A DNA stretch of 64,000 nt from Nilaparvata lugens. Lineage: Eukaryota; Arthropoda; Insecta; Hemiptera; Delphacidae. The position numbers were made by a program, and so were the translations under genes. How positions within the stretch are numbered: the stretch's first letter is position 1; every line of letters starts with the position of its first letter. The notes beneath the pieces are model-generated. The model was not told the DNA's origin. It ran no database searches and saw nothing but the letters and a program-made list of their open reading frames with translations. Location: positions 21,284,257 to 21,348,256 of the forward strand of contig NC_052516.1 of the NCBI RefSeq assembly GCF_014356525.2, read 5' to 3'. Below, piece after piece: positions 12,201-27,200 of the stretch.

Positions 12201-15200
12201 GCCATAAGCCTATGTTAAGACTCGTATATAAAAGATGAGTGACCTACAGTTTGGTTTGTAAGTTTTATATCTATCAATTTACAACTAAAATCATCGTTTC
12301 TAATTTTCAGAAAACTTTCGAATTTATGTTATATGATTATACCAAACGAATTTGTAACTCAAATTGTGTTCAATCTGTGTGTGATTAGTTGTTCTGATGT
12401 AATCTGAAATTTTCGAATAATAAAAAATTATGAAATTATAATTTGATTTGCTCTAAGCTGGAGTTCTTATTCTGAAACAGTGAACCCATTCATAATTTCT
12501 GTCAAGATATTGGTGAAAGGAACCGATAGCTTTTCTTTAGGTGATAGGTGGAAACTATCAAACCATTTTGGAGAGATTTGATAGCACGGCATCATTGAGT
12601 GCTGAGTTTCAATTTTCAAAAATGAGTCAGATTTTCGGAAACTCCGAAATTTGGAGGAAATTCCATATTTAATCGACTATATCTTCCATTTTAAACTATT
12701 AAAATTTATGATTCAAAATCCTCTAGAGGCGTAGTTTTTTGCTCTACAACCTGTGACTGGATAGGTAGACCGTTCTATATCTCAGATAGATTTCCAGTTA
12801 CACCTCTAATTGAGATTTCACTCAATAATATAAAGGTTTATGAAATCATGTTCTATCATATTCACCCGTCTGATATACTTTATTCAAGTATTTTCTAGTG
12901 GAGAGGCATGCATAAGGATACCTCAAGGATCAAAATGTCAAACATTGTTAACTTTTGACTGAATGATTGGATCCGCTCATACTACAGCTCATTCTTTTCG
13001 GCTCTTCCAGGCGGTTCGAAATCACATATTATAAGTTTAATTCGGTCAAAAAGTGAGAAATTTAAAAAGAGGCGATAGTGAATTTTTCTGTGTGTTGGCT
13101 TGATTTGGCTCCAATCTTAAAGGGGCGTTAAGACAAAAGGGAACCAAACCTGTGGTTTTTGGGGCACTCTGTAAAAATCTCCAGGGCTAGAAGATCAACT
13201 TGCTCTATCTTGGCTGTCCAATACTCCAGAATCATTGCACGGAAAATTTTGCATGCTCGGAATTGATTCCCCAAAGGCCCTTGGCCCTTTTTACTACCTC
13301 GTGACTGGACTAGATGGTGAAGCTAACCCAACTCACCTTTTAATTTCACTTCTATAACTACCAGGTTCTTTTGGGCCCTGTTGCATGAGAAATATTCAAG
13401 TAATTTCCTATACCAATAACCACCTGTCCACTAATTGAACAAGCGTTAGTGAAGTTCTCAGTTTTGACTAGCTGGAGCCCAAAGTCGTTGTTTTCTGTCT
13501 GGTTTGTATGTTCTCACTTTAGTGAGAATTGATCAAATTCAAATATGTTTTATTCAACAAATGTACAGTTAAATTGAATATACTCATTTTGTATCTGTAC
13601 ATAATACTAATCAATCAGCTTGAAATTTTGAGCACGAATTCTTCGAACCTTCTTATAAGTTCGTATCACATGACCACCTTCCCATTCGAAAAAATGAAGT
13701 TGGATTCAAAATGAAGCTGCAGAAAATTTTGAAGCGACAGAAAGTTTTTTTTTTAATTGTAATAGGATTCCCATGAAACCTACTACTGTAATATCATACT
13801 TGTAGAAGATATATTTAGCTGTTTCCATAATAATTCTGACCAACTATGTATAATTACAGGTTGCAGAAATCAGAGATCAATACAACAGTTTATGAGCGAG
13901 TTCTTCAACCCAGGGGTCTCCAGTATTATTATAGTGAGGTTCACGTTATCATGGCAGTGAAGAAAGATAGAAGAACAGCGTAGCCGATTCTCTTCCCTGG
14001 CACTGCCTTCTATAGAGGGTAACTGATACCGGTATATCACCAGTATATCTGATTTAATATCAACTGTTCATTCTTGTTTAAAGTAATTTCTATTCTATTT
14101 CATTCGTCAGGAAAATAAATTTTTCAATTATTAAAGAAGATATTTTCATAATTATTGAGATTATGTCATTTGTTTTTCGATTATATTTCTACATTGTTAG
14201 GAAACGATCTGGCAAAGGCAGAGCTAGTAAAGGATAGACCTATGTGCTTTGAAGAGTGACAGACAAGGATAGCAACACCAATGTTTATCAAATACTGTCA
14301 TTATAACGTGATCCTCACTATAGTTTTTATTATCTCATGCAATAGCCCCTTTGTGAGTAAGATTAGTAATGATAAAGCGGATAACAGAATATTTTAGCGG
14401 TTTTTGTAATCAAGAAATGGAAAAATAATTATTATCCCCATGGTAATAAGCTCCATAATGCGACCATGCACACATATCACAATAGATTAAATGAACTATT
14501 ATTAGTTCATATTATTTTATTTGCATGCGCTTTCAAAATTTAATTTTTTTAGTATTAATTTAGACGGGGAGTGATTGTTTTTGCAGACAAAACGGTCCAA
14601 TCGCATCGTTTATAGATCGCTCATCGTCTATAATCGCTCATCCTTTGAAAAATATGAGTGCAGTTCTCTAGGTACAGTGCGATACTCCCATTCGGACAGC
14701 AGTTCTACAACTACAACGCAGTTATGAGATTAAAAATTAGTACTTCACGATGGTTCAGTAATCAGTATCTAAAACTATAGCTTAAATTACAGTAAATTAA
14801 TCTCTTATAGCCAGTTTAGCCAAACAAACGCACAAGCCAGACTTCTTTCCAGTAAGAAGTGTGTATATCTAGTGCTGCAACCATTCTTATAACAGACTAC
14901 GACTTTTGTAACAATTTCTACAAGGAAAACTATTGTTTCTGATACTGTATAGTGAGAGTAATTTATCAGCTGTAGGCTACACTGCGTTATACGGTACACC
15001 TGTATTTAAATGCACTGCTATTATGTCCCCTCAAAGTAATCCATATTCACTAACCAGGACATTTAACATTTTAAGACATCTATTTTTGGTTCTTGGTATT
15101 TATCCGTTCCATTCCCAATCACCAGGAAAGTGTTCCCTTCGCTATTTATTATTGATCTATTGCTGTCTTATAACAATTTTAGATACTTTATTGGCTATGA

Positions 15201-18200
15201 GTTGGATAAGTATATCAATAAGCCGCATCCACATATTTTGGTTTGAATTTAAAGACTTTGATGATATTGTAATTGATTTTGGATCATTACTCATCCACAT
15301 GGCTGGGTTGATACAGAAGGTACTCTACTATATTAGAACACACGAAATGATAACGTTTTTTAAAAAATGGAAAAAATTCGAGACCGAGTATGAGAATATA
15401 ACTGGGAAACAATTGAAAACGATTAATTTTAAGAAAAGTTTGTCACTCATATTGGCTAGTTCCATCTGTATTGTTTCAATTAGGTTTGCCTTCCATTTCC
15501 GCGTATATTTTGAAGATTGGGAGATTAGGCTAGGTAAGTGAAATAGCTAGTTCCACAGACTTTGACCTATGGTTTCCTCTGAACAAAAATATAACTTAAA
15601 ATAAGTCATTATAGTCCATACAAAATTACTTCCGACTTGGAGGAATATGTTGCACTTATGATTGGTGGCTCGTTGGTCTCATAAACAAGAGAACCCGAGT
15701 TCGAATCTAGACCAGGGAAAAAGTTTACGACCACAGCACAATCACATATAGATACGGCCACCCTCTCTTTCGTAGGAGACGATACCGTCGGTCCAGACTA
15801 CCTAAAAAGTATGTTGTGATGTTGCAAATTGCCAGGATGGAAACTAGGCTTAAAGACTACAAAACGCTGGCCGCTTCAGCATGGCGACATCGCCACCACA
15901 GTATCCCTACTTTTCTCTGCTCTGCAAATCCCTTCAAGTCAGAAGTTATTTTGTATGGACTATAAATCAAGCTTGATGAAAGTTTGTGAATCTATCTTTT
16001 TTTTTGTATATTATACATTTCTGAACTTCTGTGACAAGTTAAAAAAAATGTTTCCTCCACCTACTGTAGAGTAGGCTACTTACTTTACTCTCTGAAATAT
16101 GATAAAGTGTCACTTTTTCGCTCTCGGGACTAAAAAACAGAAAAAACTTTCTAGGTAGTAAAAGTAACTCCACTTAAATAACATGGAAAGCTATTTTTTA
16201 AAGACTTACATTGAAAATAGGTTGGAAGGTCGAAGCTCAGATGAGGAAACATAATAGAGTTGTCTGTCACTGAGCCAACTGAACTCAATACCTCAACCAG
16301 AAATTTGATCAACTCATGAAATATATTTTTTTTTATGATATTACACAGTTAATATTTGTGGACAATAAAAAGAAATACATATTTTTAAATATTTTATTCT
16401 ATTCAAAATACCAGCCAAAAAATATTTTTCATCTGTGATTCAAATCTGAAAAATGCTAGTCAGCCATAATAATATTGTTCATTGTCGGCCAGCTAATAAT
16501 AGATTGTTACAACTTTTTCCGAAAGATAGCGTAATGGCAGGGTTGACAACCACTCAAACAATGAAGCGTTTGGTCAACATTGTAAACAAACCATATATAG
16601 CTAATCCATGATGTAGGCAGCTCTCAGCGCCTATTTTGTTATTGTTTTTTTGGTCTTTTTCAAGTACATTTTAATCAATTTTTAATATTATAACAGACAC
16701 TTTTCAAAAAGCTTCATTATGCCGTGTTTTTGATGAAGTTAATTCACCTTTTGAATTGGCTTTGATTAAAATGCCTAGTGATGATGTATAATACCTTTGT
16801 CCCGGCTGAAGTATGACAGTCGTAAGGCCCATTGACAACTTAAATTATATATATTCAGGCGTTGGGACCTTCCCGCAAGGGACTCCCCACCACAAAAGCT
16901 ATACGAATTTACTTTTTTACCTTTGTTTACAAAGTCGACTGAGTGGTTTGTCATAGTAGTGGGTACCCACCCAATGGCAGTGTCAGCCAGACCACCAGTT
17001 TTTCGATTATAGATTTTAGGTTAAAAAATCTATATGTTGTAAAAAAAACATTGTCACCATAACGTAAGTTGTTAAAATAAGTTGATTTGCAGTTTCTATA
17101 AATGTGGGTGGAAGAAAAATGTTGAGTACATCATGCAAGTAAAAAATGTTTTTTCTCCCTCAGGGAAATTGTTGCCCTCGTCTTTGCCTTGTGCTTTAAA
17201 CTTTCCTCTCAGGGGAAAAACAGTATTTTTCAATCTAGAAATACAAATAGTCACCTCTCTGTTCATTTTTGTTCTCGAAAAGAAACATAGATAACCCAGA
17301 TACCACTGCAAAAATGCAGATTTTGTGCATATCTTTCCAATTTTTTGGAATATTAGTGCACCTCCAAAGTGCCAACAGAAGATATATAGGCTACCTACCA
17401 AATTTGAAAGTTCTTAGTCCTGAAGATCTTTAGTTTTCTTGAGAAGTGAGTAATTGTACTCAAATGCATTTTAAAGGTGCATCATTTGTTCATTACCTTG
17501 TTGTAATTACAGCTACCAAATCAAGACAATTTGGCCATTGGCTGTTGCACTTTTGATTTGTTAGCTCGATCTCGTGGTACAAATCCACCATTAAGATTCT
17601 CAACAAACTTTACAAGGGCTTGAAATGTTTCAAGTACTCAAGCTACAACAATATTAGCCATTCCACAGTTTATAGTCAAGGTTGTGCATTAGGCTTATGA
17701 TAATAATATATTATTATCTTCAGGACTCTTGGCTTTCAGCTATGAAAATATGGCCCAGTTGAATATAACATTTTATAAAATATTCAATCATGATCAAGTG
17801 ACAAGATTGAATACGTCTTATGCTTCTCTAATTTGCTCTTGTCGCATTGCATTCAACCTGTATTCAATACTGGTTAATATTTGATAGACTTTTGAGAAAA
17901 AGTATTTACCATATAAATTTACTGTATATATTTGTCACGAGAATTTCATCATCTTCAAGAAATCTGTATGGAAATTTATATAAATATTTTTATTAATGGA
18001 ACATGATAACTTGTCATATTTCAATAGTTTTTAATGGTAATTTTCTGGAGATTGAAACGATCTCATAAACAAGAAACAATTGAGACTGTGCAAAGGCTAA
18101 AAATAAACTTTCCACTGGTGAAATTTTTCAAAGTTTTTTCGATTTTAATATCATCAAGCTATCAAAATGAAAAAGTTTTCTCGAGAAATTTTTATTGATC

Positions 18201-21200
18201 ATTACTTTTCGAGATTTTATTTTATTTTGAATGTTATTTTGATAACATTACTTTTTGAGATTTTACTTTTTGCGCCTGAAGGTCAAATTTCTGGGACAGA
18301 ACATTTCAAATTCGGTAGGAGATTTATCAATGATATTTATAAGATAAATCCTTCATGGTATTGTTGATTGAATAAAAAAAATCAAATATATCAATTTTTG
18401 AGAAAGTTATTCAATTTACTAAAATTTACCAAAAATAAATTTTAGCTGAGTTACTAAAATTTGTAAATTGAATAACTTTCTCAAAAATTGATATTTTTGA
18501 AATTTCTTGTTCTATTCAATCAACAATACCATGGAGAATTTATTATGATTTTCTTGTGTTTGGATAAAAAAAATAATTTGATGTTAATACAGACTGGTAG
18601 GCTTCCTTGCTATTCACATTGAATTGATGTATGCTGCCTCAGAACTCACATTTCATTGTATCTATTTTTTGCTTTGTACTATTCCAATATTTTTTAGTGT
18701 TGACTGATTGTGAATAAAATTTCCTTAAAAATTTGTTCTTGATAAATTTCTCTATCAATCACCATTCTAATTTTATTTTTTCGAATTGGGCAAAGTTGAA
18801 TATTTTTTCTACAGTTCATCTCTCTCATTTGAACATACCTATCGATTTTTATAGTGATTGGTTGGAAAATTTTGAAGATTAAAATTATTTTGTAAAAAAT
18901 ACAAAATGGCAAATATCTCAAAAACGGAGCATTTTAGGAAAAAATTATTCAACATTTTCTCTTTTTTTACCCATAGAACCTATTCCCGAGGTCTGGCACT
19001 TCAATTTTGGGACACTCTGTGTAGTACAGATTCTAAACTCGAGAAAATATGCTCTTACAGAGTAAATGTGATCTCCATTATATGACACTCGTACTACCAA
19101 TATTACAATTTTCCAGGTGATCATCTCTTTCTGCTATACACTGATATAAACATCTATCTGACACTTCACTTCACAGAACTAATATGGAATATGATGATGG
19201 CTGCAGTGCAAAATGCGTCTCGCCAACTAATTGATGATTACTATGCTGGCGAGGAATGTGAAAATACACACTCATCTCTACACCTTTATCCTCATCATCT
19301 GTGGACAAAACTTTTCACTCTACAGAAACATTTTCTAAGTGTTTTTTCCTCAATCTACTGTTCTCAAATGATGTTCAATTTCTTGACCGTTCTGTTTTTT
19401 GGATCTTTCTGTTTAAAGTACATGAATAATGGGGTCCTGTTCAGTGTTGGGAATATGGAATATAACGAAAATCGCTATCATGTTAAATTTCATACTGAAA
19501 TGGGGATAAGTTTTGTCTACCTAATGATAAGTTCTACTATGGTGAACATTACACAAAAAATGGTATGATTATCATCATTATTATTATTATCATATCATCA
19601 TCATCATCATCATCATTATCATGCCTCCCCTGCCATAGAATAACCTAATAGCCCTGCCTAACCTAACCTAACCTAACAAAGCAGAAATATGCTGTGCTTC
19701 ACGAAAGTAACTATTTTAATTAGATTCAATTGCTGTCCTCTAAACAGTTTGGATTCAGGCCTGGCATTTCCACAAATGATGTACTTTTCTCTTTCATAGA
19801 TCAAGTGCTGAATTCTGTGGATGGCAGATCCAGAGTTTGCTGTCTAATTGTGAATCTTTTCAAGGCTTTTTCACATAAAAAATATTAATATGAAAATAAT
19901 TATACAGCTTGGGTGACACGGTATTTGAATGTGTTGTATCTTATTCCGACAAAGATTCAAGCAGGTTGGAATACAATCTCACTCTTTTGTGTACCAATCA
20001 TTTGTCAGAATGGGTAATGGCCAGGAGTGGGGTCCCCGAGGGGTCAGTCCTCGGTCCTTTTCTTTTTCTCCTCCATATAAATTACTTGCCTCTACACCTT
20101 GGAGCAGCATACTGCCTAGTATTATATGCTGACGATTCTAAAGTACCTACTCTATTGAAAAGTAATAGTCAGCATGGCATTTAGTCTGAATGTAGAAGAC
20201 AATAGAAAACTAAAAGAATGGCTAGCTTCCAAAATAAGTGGATAAGCATACAATATACTTTGCATGGAGCTATTTTCTCGATTAAACTGGATTCACAACT
20301 AGTAAGAGAGAAAACTTATAAGATTACTCTATTCTATGCTAGTAGGTAGTCGAAATGAAATAAAGAATCAAAGTAGCCTAACACTGGCTATCTTATTGTG
20401 CCTGCCTGCCTGATTATCAGATCGCTAGCCTCTACAAGGAGATCAATCAATTTTAAGAATTAAAAATCATTGACAAATCCATTTACCCCTTTTATAGGCG
20501 GTTAGTAGAATACTAGGAGTATTCAAAATGTTGTTTTAGCCAGCTAAAGTGCTATTTGATAACTCTGGATTCCCCATATAGAACAAACTGCTATAAGCTA
20601 ACTGCAATAGCATTCCAAGCGGATAATTTGTGTAACTCAAAGTTTATAACCTCACTTTTGCTACCAAATATGGCCGCCGTTTTAATAGAGTGGACTCAAA
20701 CCTGCGCTATCTGCTATCTCGTCTGCTAATTTTTTTCTAACGTACCACTATAGCATTGAGTTAACACAGACTTAGCAAATAGCAGGAGTTAGCGAATAGC
20801 TTGACTAAGCCAGCTAACTCCAACATTGTTATTACCCCTATAAAAAAAAATAAAAATTTTATTGAAGAATAAAATGGAATTTTAAAAAGTTGTAAAACAG
20901 TCACACTGTGTGTACTTGGCCTCAAACTTATTGTTTCTTCAAAAGTAGTAGGGACTCAAGACATTTTTATTCTTGAAATTTTATATGTTTGTGTAAATTT
21001 TCAAGTGTTATTGAACACTCTTTCATACTTATATAATATCTAGTCAAACATTCAATACTTTGAACAGGAAATTTAGTCAAATTTTTGAATGAGCATTAGT
21101 GAGTTCTAACTTTTGACTTACTGAAGGCCAAAGTCATTGTCCGGCTGTTTGTATGTTCTACAATAACTTTAAAGAGAATTGATCAATCAAAATTTTGAAC

Positions 21201-24200
21201 ATGTATTCTTCAAACCTTTTTACAGGTCAAGTTCATTGAACAACAAAATTGACTCACTCCTTCATCCTTTTCCAGGATATAACAAATAACATTGAAAGTG
21301 CATAAGAAAAAAGTTTGTTGTGTTTTATAATTTGAATTTAGAATAATTTATTGCATGCAATTACTAGGTACTATTTTCCCATTCATTCATTCATAACATC
21401 ATCTGAGGCTATCTGGTAGCTATCATACAGACATATCTTCATGTGATGACACATGATTTTGTCACAAAGTGAATTATGTAATGGCAGGAAAGTTGCCATG
21501 AAGAATAGCAGTTGAATATTTCTTTCTTTCAGGGTAGGAGCATAGTGGTTTTGCTAACCCTATCATCATTCTCAGCACCATTGCTTGCATTATCATCATC
21601 ATCGTCATTGTCACTCATTCTGTTCAAGCCAGTTTCTTAGTTTTCCATTATCCACTGCATAGTGCTGAGGAAGAGATTTTGTCCTGTTATCGTTTTCATT
21701 CCCACGACTTGAGCCATCCCCTCCGCTCTAGGCGTGTGCAGCCCGGAGCTGAGCTCAGTTGCAAAACAGATCTCATTGATGACAGATCATTGCTTTTCGG
21801 TTGGATAGTTGATCCATAATTAGCAACTCCTATTTGTTTAATTTGTTATTTTTTGAATATGTCATCATGGGAAATTCGTTCCATTATTATTGTAAATCTC
21901 TATACTTATAAAAGACTAAGCCCCGACAGACTGAAATCACACCACAGCCCAAACTACTGAGCCTAAAAACTTGAAATTTTGCATGATTGTTTATGGTAGC
22001 CTGAAAAAATCCACTAAGAAAGGATTTTCAGAAATTTGCCCCCCTGAGGGAGCTGGGCCCCCCCAAAATTTTGTACTTTTTAACCGCTCATTGCACAGCA
22101 AAGTAATGAGAAACTTTTTTGTTCAGCTACAAAAAAAAATTATAGCCTATCTATGCAGAAAAATTCCAATCAGGAGCACAGGGGGGTCCAGGAGAGGGCA
22201 TTTTTCGAAAATTTTGATGTAAAATCACACTACAGCTCAAACTAATTGTCCTACAGACTTGAAACTTTGCACAAATAATCTTCAAATATGCTAGACGCGC
22301 ACTAAGAACGGATTTTGAGATATTTTGCCTCTAAGGGTTTCAAAGGATGAAAAAGGATCATATTTAGTAAGGTTATGAACATGGTAAGGTGAATACCATA
22401 TGGAACTGAGATAATTGGCACATGATATTCTAACATATGTTATTGGAAAGCTTAAAATAATTTCATCAATCAGCTGATCGAATTTAATTTTCCATAGATT
22501 GGAAGCGCTAGCTTGCCACGTGTTTGTTCTATTGTTGTATGAGTCTCATACATTCCGATTAGAACAGAGCACAGAGATTTTCTTTGGTTAGTAGTTTGTT
22601 GGTAATTCTTTTTTTCAAATTTTATTGCAAACAAAAATCACATTGAAAAATTTCTTAATAGACAACAAGATTTTAAAAAACAAGATTTCAAACATAAACC
22701 TATATTCATTTGTAGCATGGATAGAAAAAGACAAACTTGAGTACTAGCCGTGAGTTCATTCAATATAACTCATATTTTTGTATTAATATTTTGTGAACAA
22801 GAAGTACGAGTTGATGAGAGATGTGAGTAATATCTTTTATTTGATCTGAATGGTTATTCATATTGTAGTAGTCGGGGTCACTTCAATCAAAGTTTTTTAT
22901 TTTGTAGCTATTAAATGTCATACATATTGATTGTCCATAATGTAAGTGATTAAACTAATCAAAATTAATGGCTTACTGGTCCTTCACAGAACTTATAGTA
23001 TTCCTGGTGATTGAGCCTGTCTTTTTTCAGTGTTGACTATTAATAATAAAGCTTTATTTACAAACAAGCTTACCTGGCGAACTTCGTACCGCCAAAAGTC
23101 AATGTACACTTCACTTTATTTGGTGAATCATGAAATTTATCTGACAATCAATATTTTCATTCACATCTAAATACGGAATTCCTATGTGCTTAGTCATGCA
23201 GCATTCATTATTCCCAAAACATATTCTTCTCAATCAATTGGTAGTAATATCTAACAGTAAAGTGTTGAATTAAAAAAAGATAGGATACATTAGTGTTTCA
23301 AAGATGAGTTCAATGTTTTCATAGTTGTTGATTGTCAATAGATGGTCCAGGAAATATGCGATGTACAATGAATCATCACCAGGAATTACATATTCTTTCC
23401 ATCTTCCATTTTAGGATTTTCAGGATGAAAATAAGCTAAGGTAAATTCAAAAAAATTGTGAATTATTCTGACATTCTTCAGTAATAATAAATGCAATATG
23501 AACAACTCTCTTCCATGAGGTGAATAATTTTTTCCAACATTTTCCGGTTACTCAATGATAGGGGAGTGATAATTATTTGTATAGGTCTTCTAAGGAACCA
23601 TTATCTACAGCTGGTACCAATCAACTACACTTTAACTCCAAACTACCGTTGTAATTCCAGTAGCCTACACAGTTTATCATAGGGTGACGTGTTTATTACA
23701 GCTGGTAACTTTAGATGCTAAATCATATTATCTCAATATGATCTTGAATCATGATCATCTTTCCGTTTTTCGGTAGCCACTAGGCCGACAATTTCGAAAA
23801 CATAGGCCTGTAAAGTAGATTAATAAATAATTATTATTAGCCACCCTATTAAAATTTCTGGTCAGAAACCATCCCCAATATTCACACAACATATTCCCAA
23901 AGTGTCATGCCGTTATGTTAAGTATTTTTCAAGTCATAGGGAACAAACACACAAACAGACATTCATTTTTTTATATATATAGAAGATAGAAGATTTCATT
24001 CAGCTCAAACAAAAGCCTCTCTAAATGGAGGTAGAATGATAAGGTTGACAACTTTCAGTTCTTTTGTTTTAACATTTTTTTTTTTTAAATCACTTTCAAA
24101 AAGTTCATGTAGTACGGTACCTACTATTGTGTTTGAGACACTTCTGGCGCTATCATAATTTCACAACACTATTCTGTTCCACACTCCTATCTCTTGCAAT

Positions 24201-27200
24201 CGTTAACCATATCTATAATAAAATAAAGAGTTGGCTTATATATGGGATAGGAAAATTATGTTTGACGCATCACCACGTCTGAACTACTGGACTAATTAAC
24301 TTGAAATTTTGCTTATAGGTTAGATTGGGTTAGATTAGATAAGGGGTAGCCAGGCTTGTCTGAACATGCCTGCTCTCAGTCGGAGAAGCCAGAACCGGCT
24401 TTACTCTACTACTTGTATGGTGTGATTATTTTTCCTGCACATCACCTTGAGGGCATCCCCCCTTACCTATTTGCCCGAGCTTTCTAGCCTGGAGTCAGGT
24501 TGGCTGCAGGGTTGTGTAGGGCAGGAGTTAGGCCCCCCGCAAAGTAGACCCATGCTAATCCTTGCCATGCAGTGGGATGTTTTGTAAACCATTGATATGG
24601 TAAATGCAAATCAGAGAGGCAGTTGATGGTGGCTCCATCTATTTAATTAGTAAATTTCAAGTAGTAAAAAAAGTTCAAACAGTTCATCTGCTTTGTGTTT
24701 GTTTACATTAAAGTGTCATCATAACCTGACTTCTCACAAGAAAATTTTTTTTCAAGATTTTTTAAGTTCAGTCATACAGTTTATTCTAATTGAATAATTT
24801 GGAATGGACATCAACATTTCAAGCACCAATTCAAGCCTTCACTACACCGTTGTAATTGTACAAGTGATGAGTATTTGTATGTTTTTCTCTAAAACATAAA
24901 TAAAACCTGATTTTAAAATTATCATGATTGACACATCTCCAACAAAATATGCAATTTAAAACTTGAAATTTACCAATTTCACTCAGAGATGATGCCACAA
25001 TCACCCATCTCACCAATTTGCATTTACTATAGCACTTTACAACAAAACCCACGGCGTGGGTTGGAGTGGCATGGATTAAGGTAGGTGCACACAGATCGTC
25101 ATCAGACAGATGGCATGCATCAGATGGATTGTACTTTTTCGAGGTGATGCACACACTAGTCATCATCAGAGCATTGGCATTTTAGTTCATTGCAACATAT
25201 GTCAAGTCGAGTGTGAATTAGGAATTTAATGAAAAATATTACAGTATATATTATATATTATATATTAATATATATCAGTATAAGTGATGAATAGCAGTAG
25301 CGAAAAAGAAGTTATAGTTGTTACTTGTTTGTTAGCCGAAGATGGAGAAGAGGTACATCAATGTAGAAGAGAAAATGAAAAATGTGGATCCATACAATTG
25401 TTCAAAAAAGGATAGAATATGGAGAATTTAATCATCTGTTTCCTGATTTAATTGAAGACGAAGTTAAATGTTTTAGATACTTCCGCGTGTCATGTTTTTA
25501 AAGTAATGTTTTTTGAGCTTTTGAATGTCCTCAGACAACTATAAATAGTTAAACTGAACACCACTTATGCGATTGAGCCTGAACAGAGACTAGCAATCTG
25601 CTTGAGGTATGTATTTTGAAACTTTTTAGTTAACCATTTCATGTCTGGTTTTCTATATTTTGATAAAAACTTCTGAATATTAAATTAGCATTGACAGGAG
25701 GCAAAATTCCTAACTATAGTCCCTTAAGTGACATTATGCAATATCGTTTTTTTTTTTTTGGAGATTATGAAATTCTATTTATTCTAATATTATACTATAC
25801 TAAATATATACATTACCAACCAATTATAGTACATTTATGTAATACAGTATATTAATGCTGATATTTTACTCTACTGTATTTTGATACAGTATTATGTTAA
25901 GGACATAGTTTTTGATACTGATTTAGGACATATTTAATGACAATTTAAACATTAGTATATATTTTTTAAAAATTAAAACCCTATCAAATATTTATTTCTA
26001 CACTCTACAGAATATACAAGGGAATAAATAAATGCCGGTGAGTCATTCAATCCGATCGGATTCAAAGATCCTCTCAGAATTCCTGATGGCATTTCCAATC
26101 TATGATACATACGATGCAGATAGGTATGCGCACTCCAATTGAAAACAATGCATGGAATCTAATCTTCCAAACCGTTCAATGCGTGCGGTCCATCTGATGA
26201 CGATCTGTGTGCGCCTACCTTTAAATGCAGCTTTAGCATGGGTCTACTTTGTGACAGGCCTTAGTGTGGTGCAAGCATCTTTGGGGGCCTTTCCTCTGCG
26301 ATTATTCTACTGTAGTATAGGGAAGCTCTAGTCTACATGATGAATGGTGGTGTAGATAGAGCTGGTTTTGAGTGCACCTCCCAGATATTTGAATATATTT
26401 ATATTTGAATTTTGCATGACAAAAGCAGAACTAGCAGTACAGAATTAGGATAGGATGAGAACTGTAGGGCCAGTATCCCCAAAGTACATCTATCAACCCC
26501 AATCCATACACAACTGAAATTAGTCTGCATTGCAGCAATGCATCACAATTGTTAGGTAACCTGGAGGATGGAACAGGTGTATCTAATAATTTTATCTGGT
26601 TGATATACAACATAGTTTACAGTTTTTACATCAACAAACTGATACAGGTTGGAATGTCAATGAGCAGGTTTCACCATTCATTTTCTCTAGGAAATCTGTA
26701 TTGAAATCATGAATCACATGACCGACCACCTCCTCATTTGGAAAATAAATTTGGATTCATATGAGGGACAAAGATGTTTAAGTGGCAGAGTAGTTTTTAG
26801 AGAATAATTTTCCACTTCAAATAGGATACCCAATAAAACATACTGTCAAATTATTCTTGTAAAAGAAATATTTATCTGTTTCCATAACTTTCACCAATAA
26901 TTCTGATGTATAATTAAAAGTTGCGGGTTTCAAAGATTATAATACAACGGTTCATGAGCGAGTTCTCCAACCCCCCTGTTATTATGCTTATTTATTTCAT
27001 TTTTATTAGCATCATTGAATTGGCAAGTATGGTAGGTAGTCTATAGTGGCCCAGCTATAGCTCCTACTGCAATGCTCATGCATTGCTCGCCAGCAATAGC
27101 GGCAATGCTCATTGCATATCCTGCCATTTTTTTGTATTGGCACGACCAGCTTGGCATGGCACGATGAGCATCATACACTGCAAATTCAGTTCACTCTGTG

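Larger units (their letters stand above)
9297..15022. other. Takeout intron 5, distal part, no exon seen
   Basis: Apart from repeats listed separately, about 9955-10090 and 10475-10610 are diverged copies of one sequence about 500 bp apart; both carry the phrase AAAAGTCCCCA, a C-rich stretch and a complementary G-rich stretch (10041-10073 is a perfect short hairpin). About 9530-9720 resembles about 41270-41440 (CGAAAACGGCTCTAAC and GGATAACTCACTGA). Protein-like frames are short and unsupported. Confidence 0.5.

Noticed and set aside
15655..15720. Possible tRNA gene
   Set aside because: A and B boxes are present but acceptor, D and anticodon stems do not pair into a cloverleaf; a SINE head fits better.
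17082..17401. Overlapping frames on both strands
   Set aside because: Low-complexity mirror frames without splice support; inside receptor intron 1.
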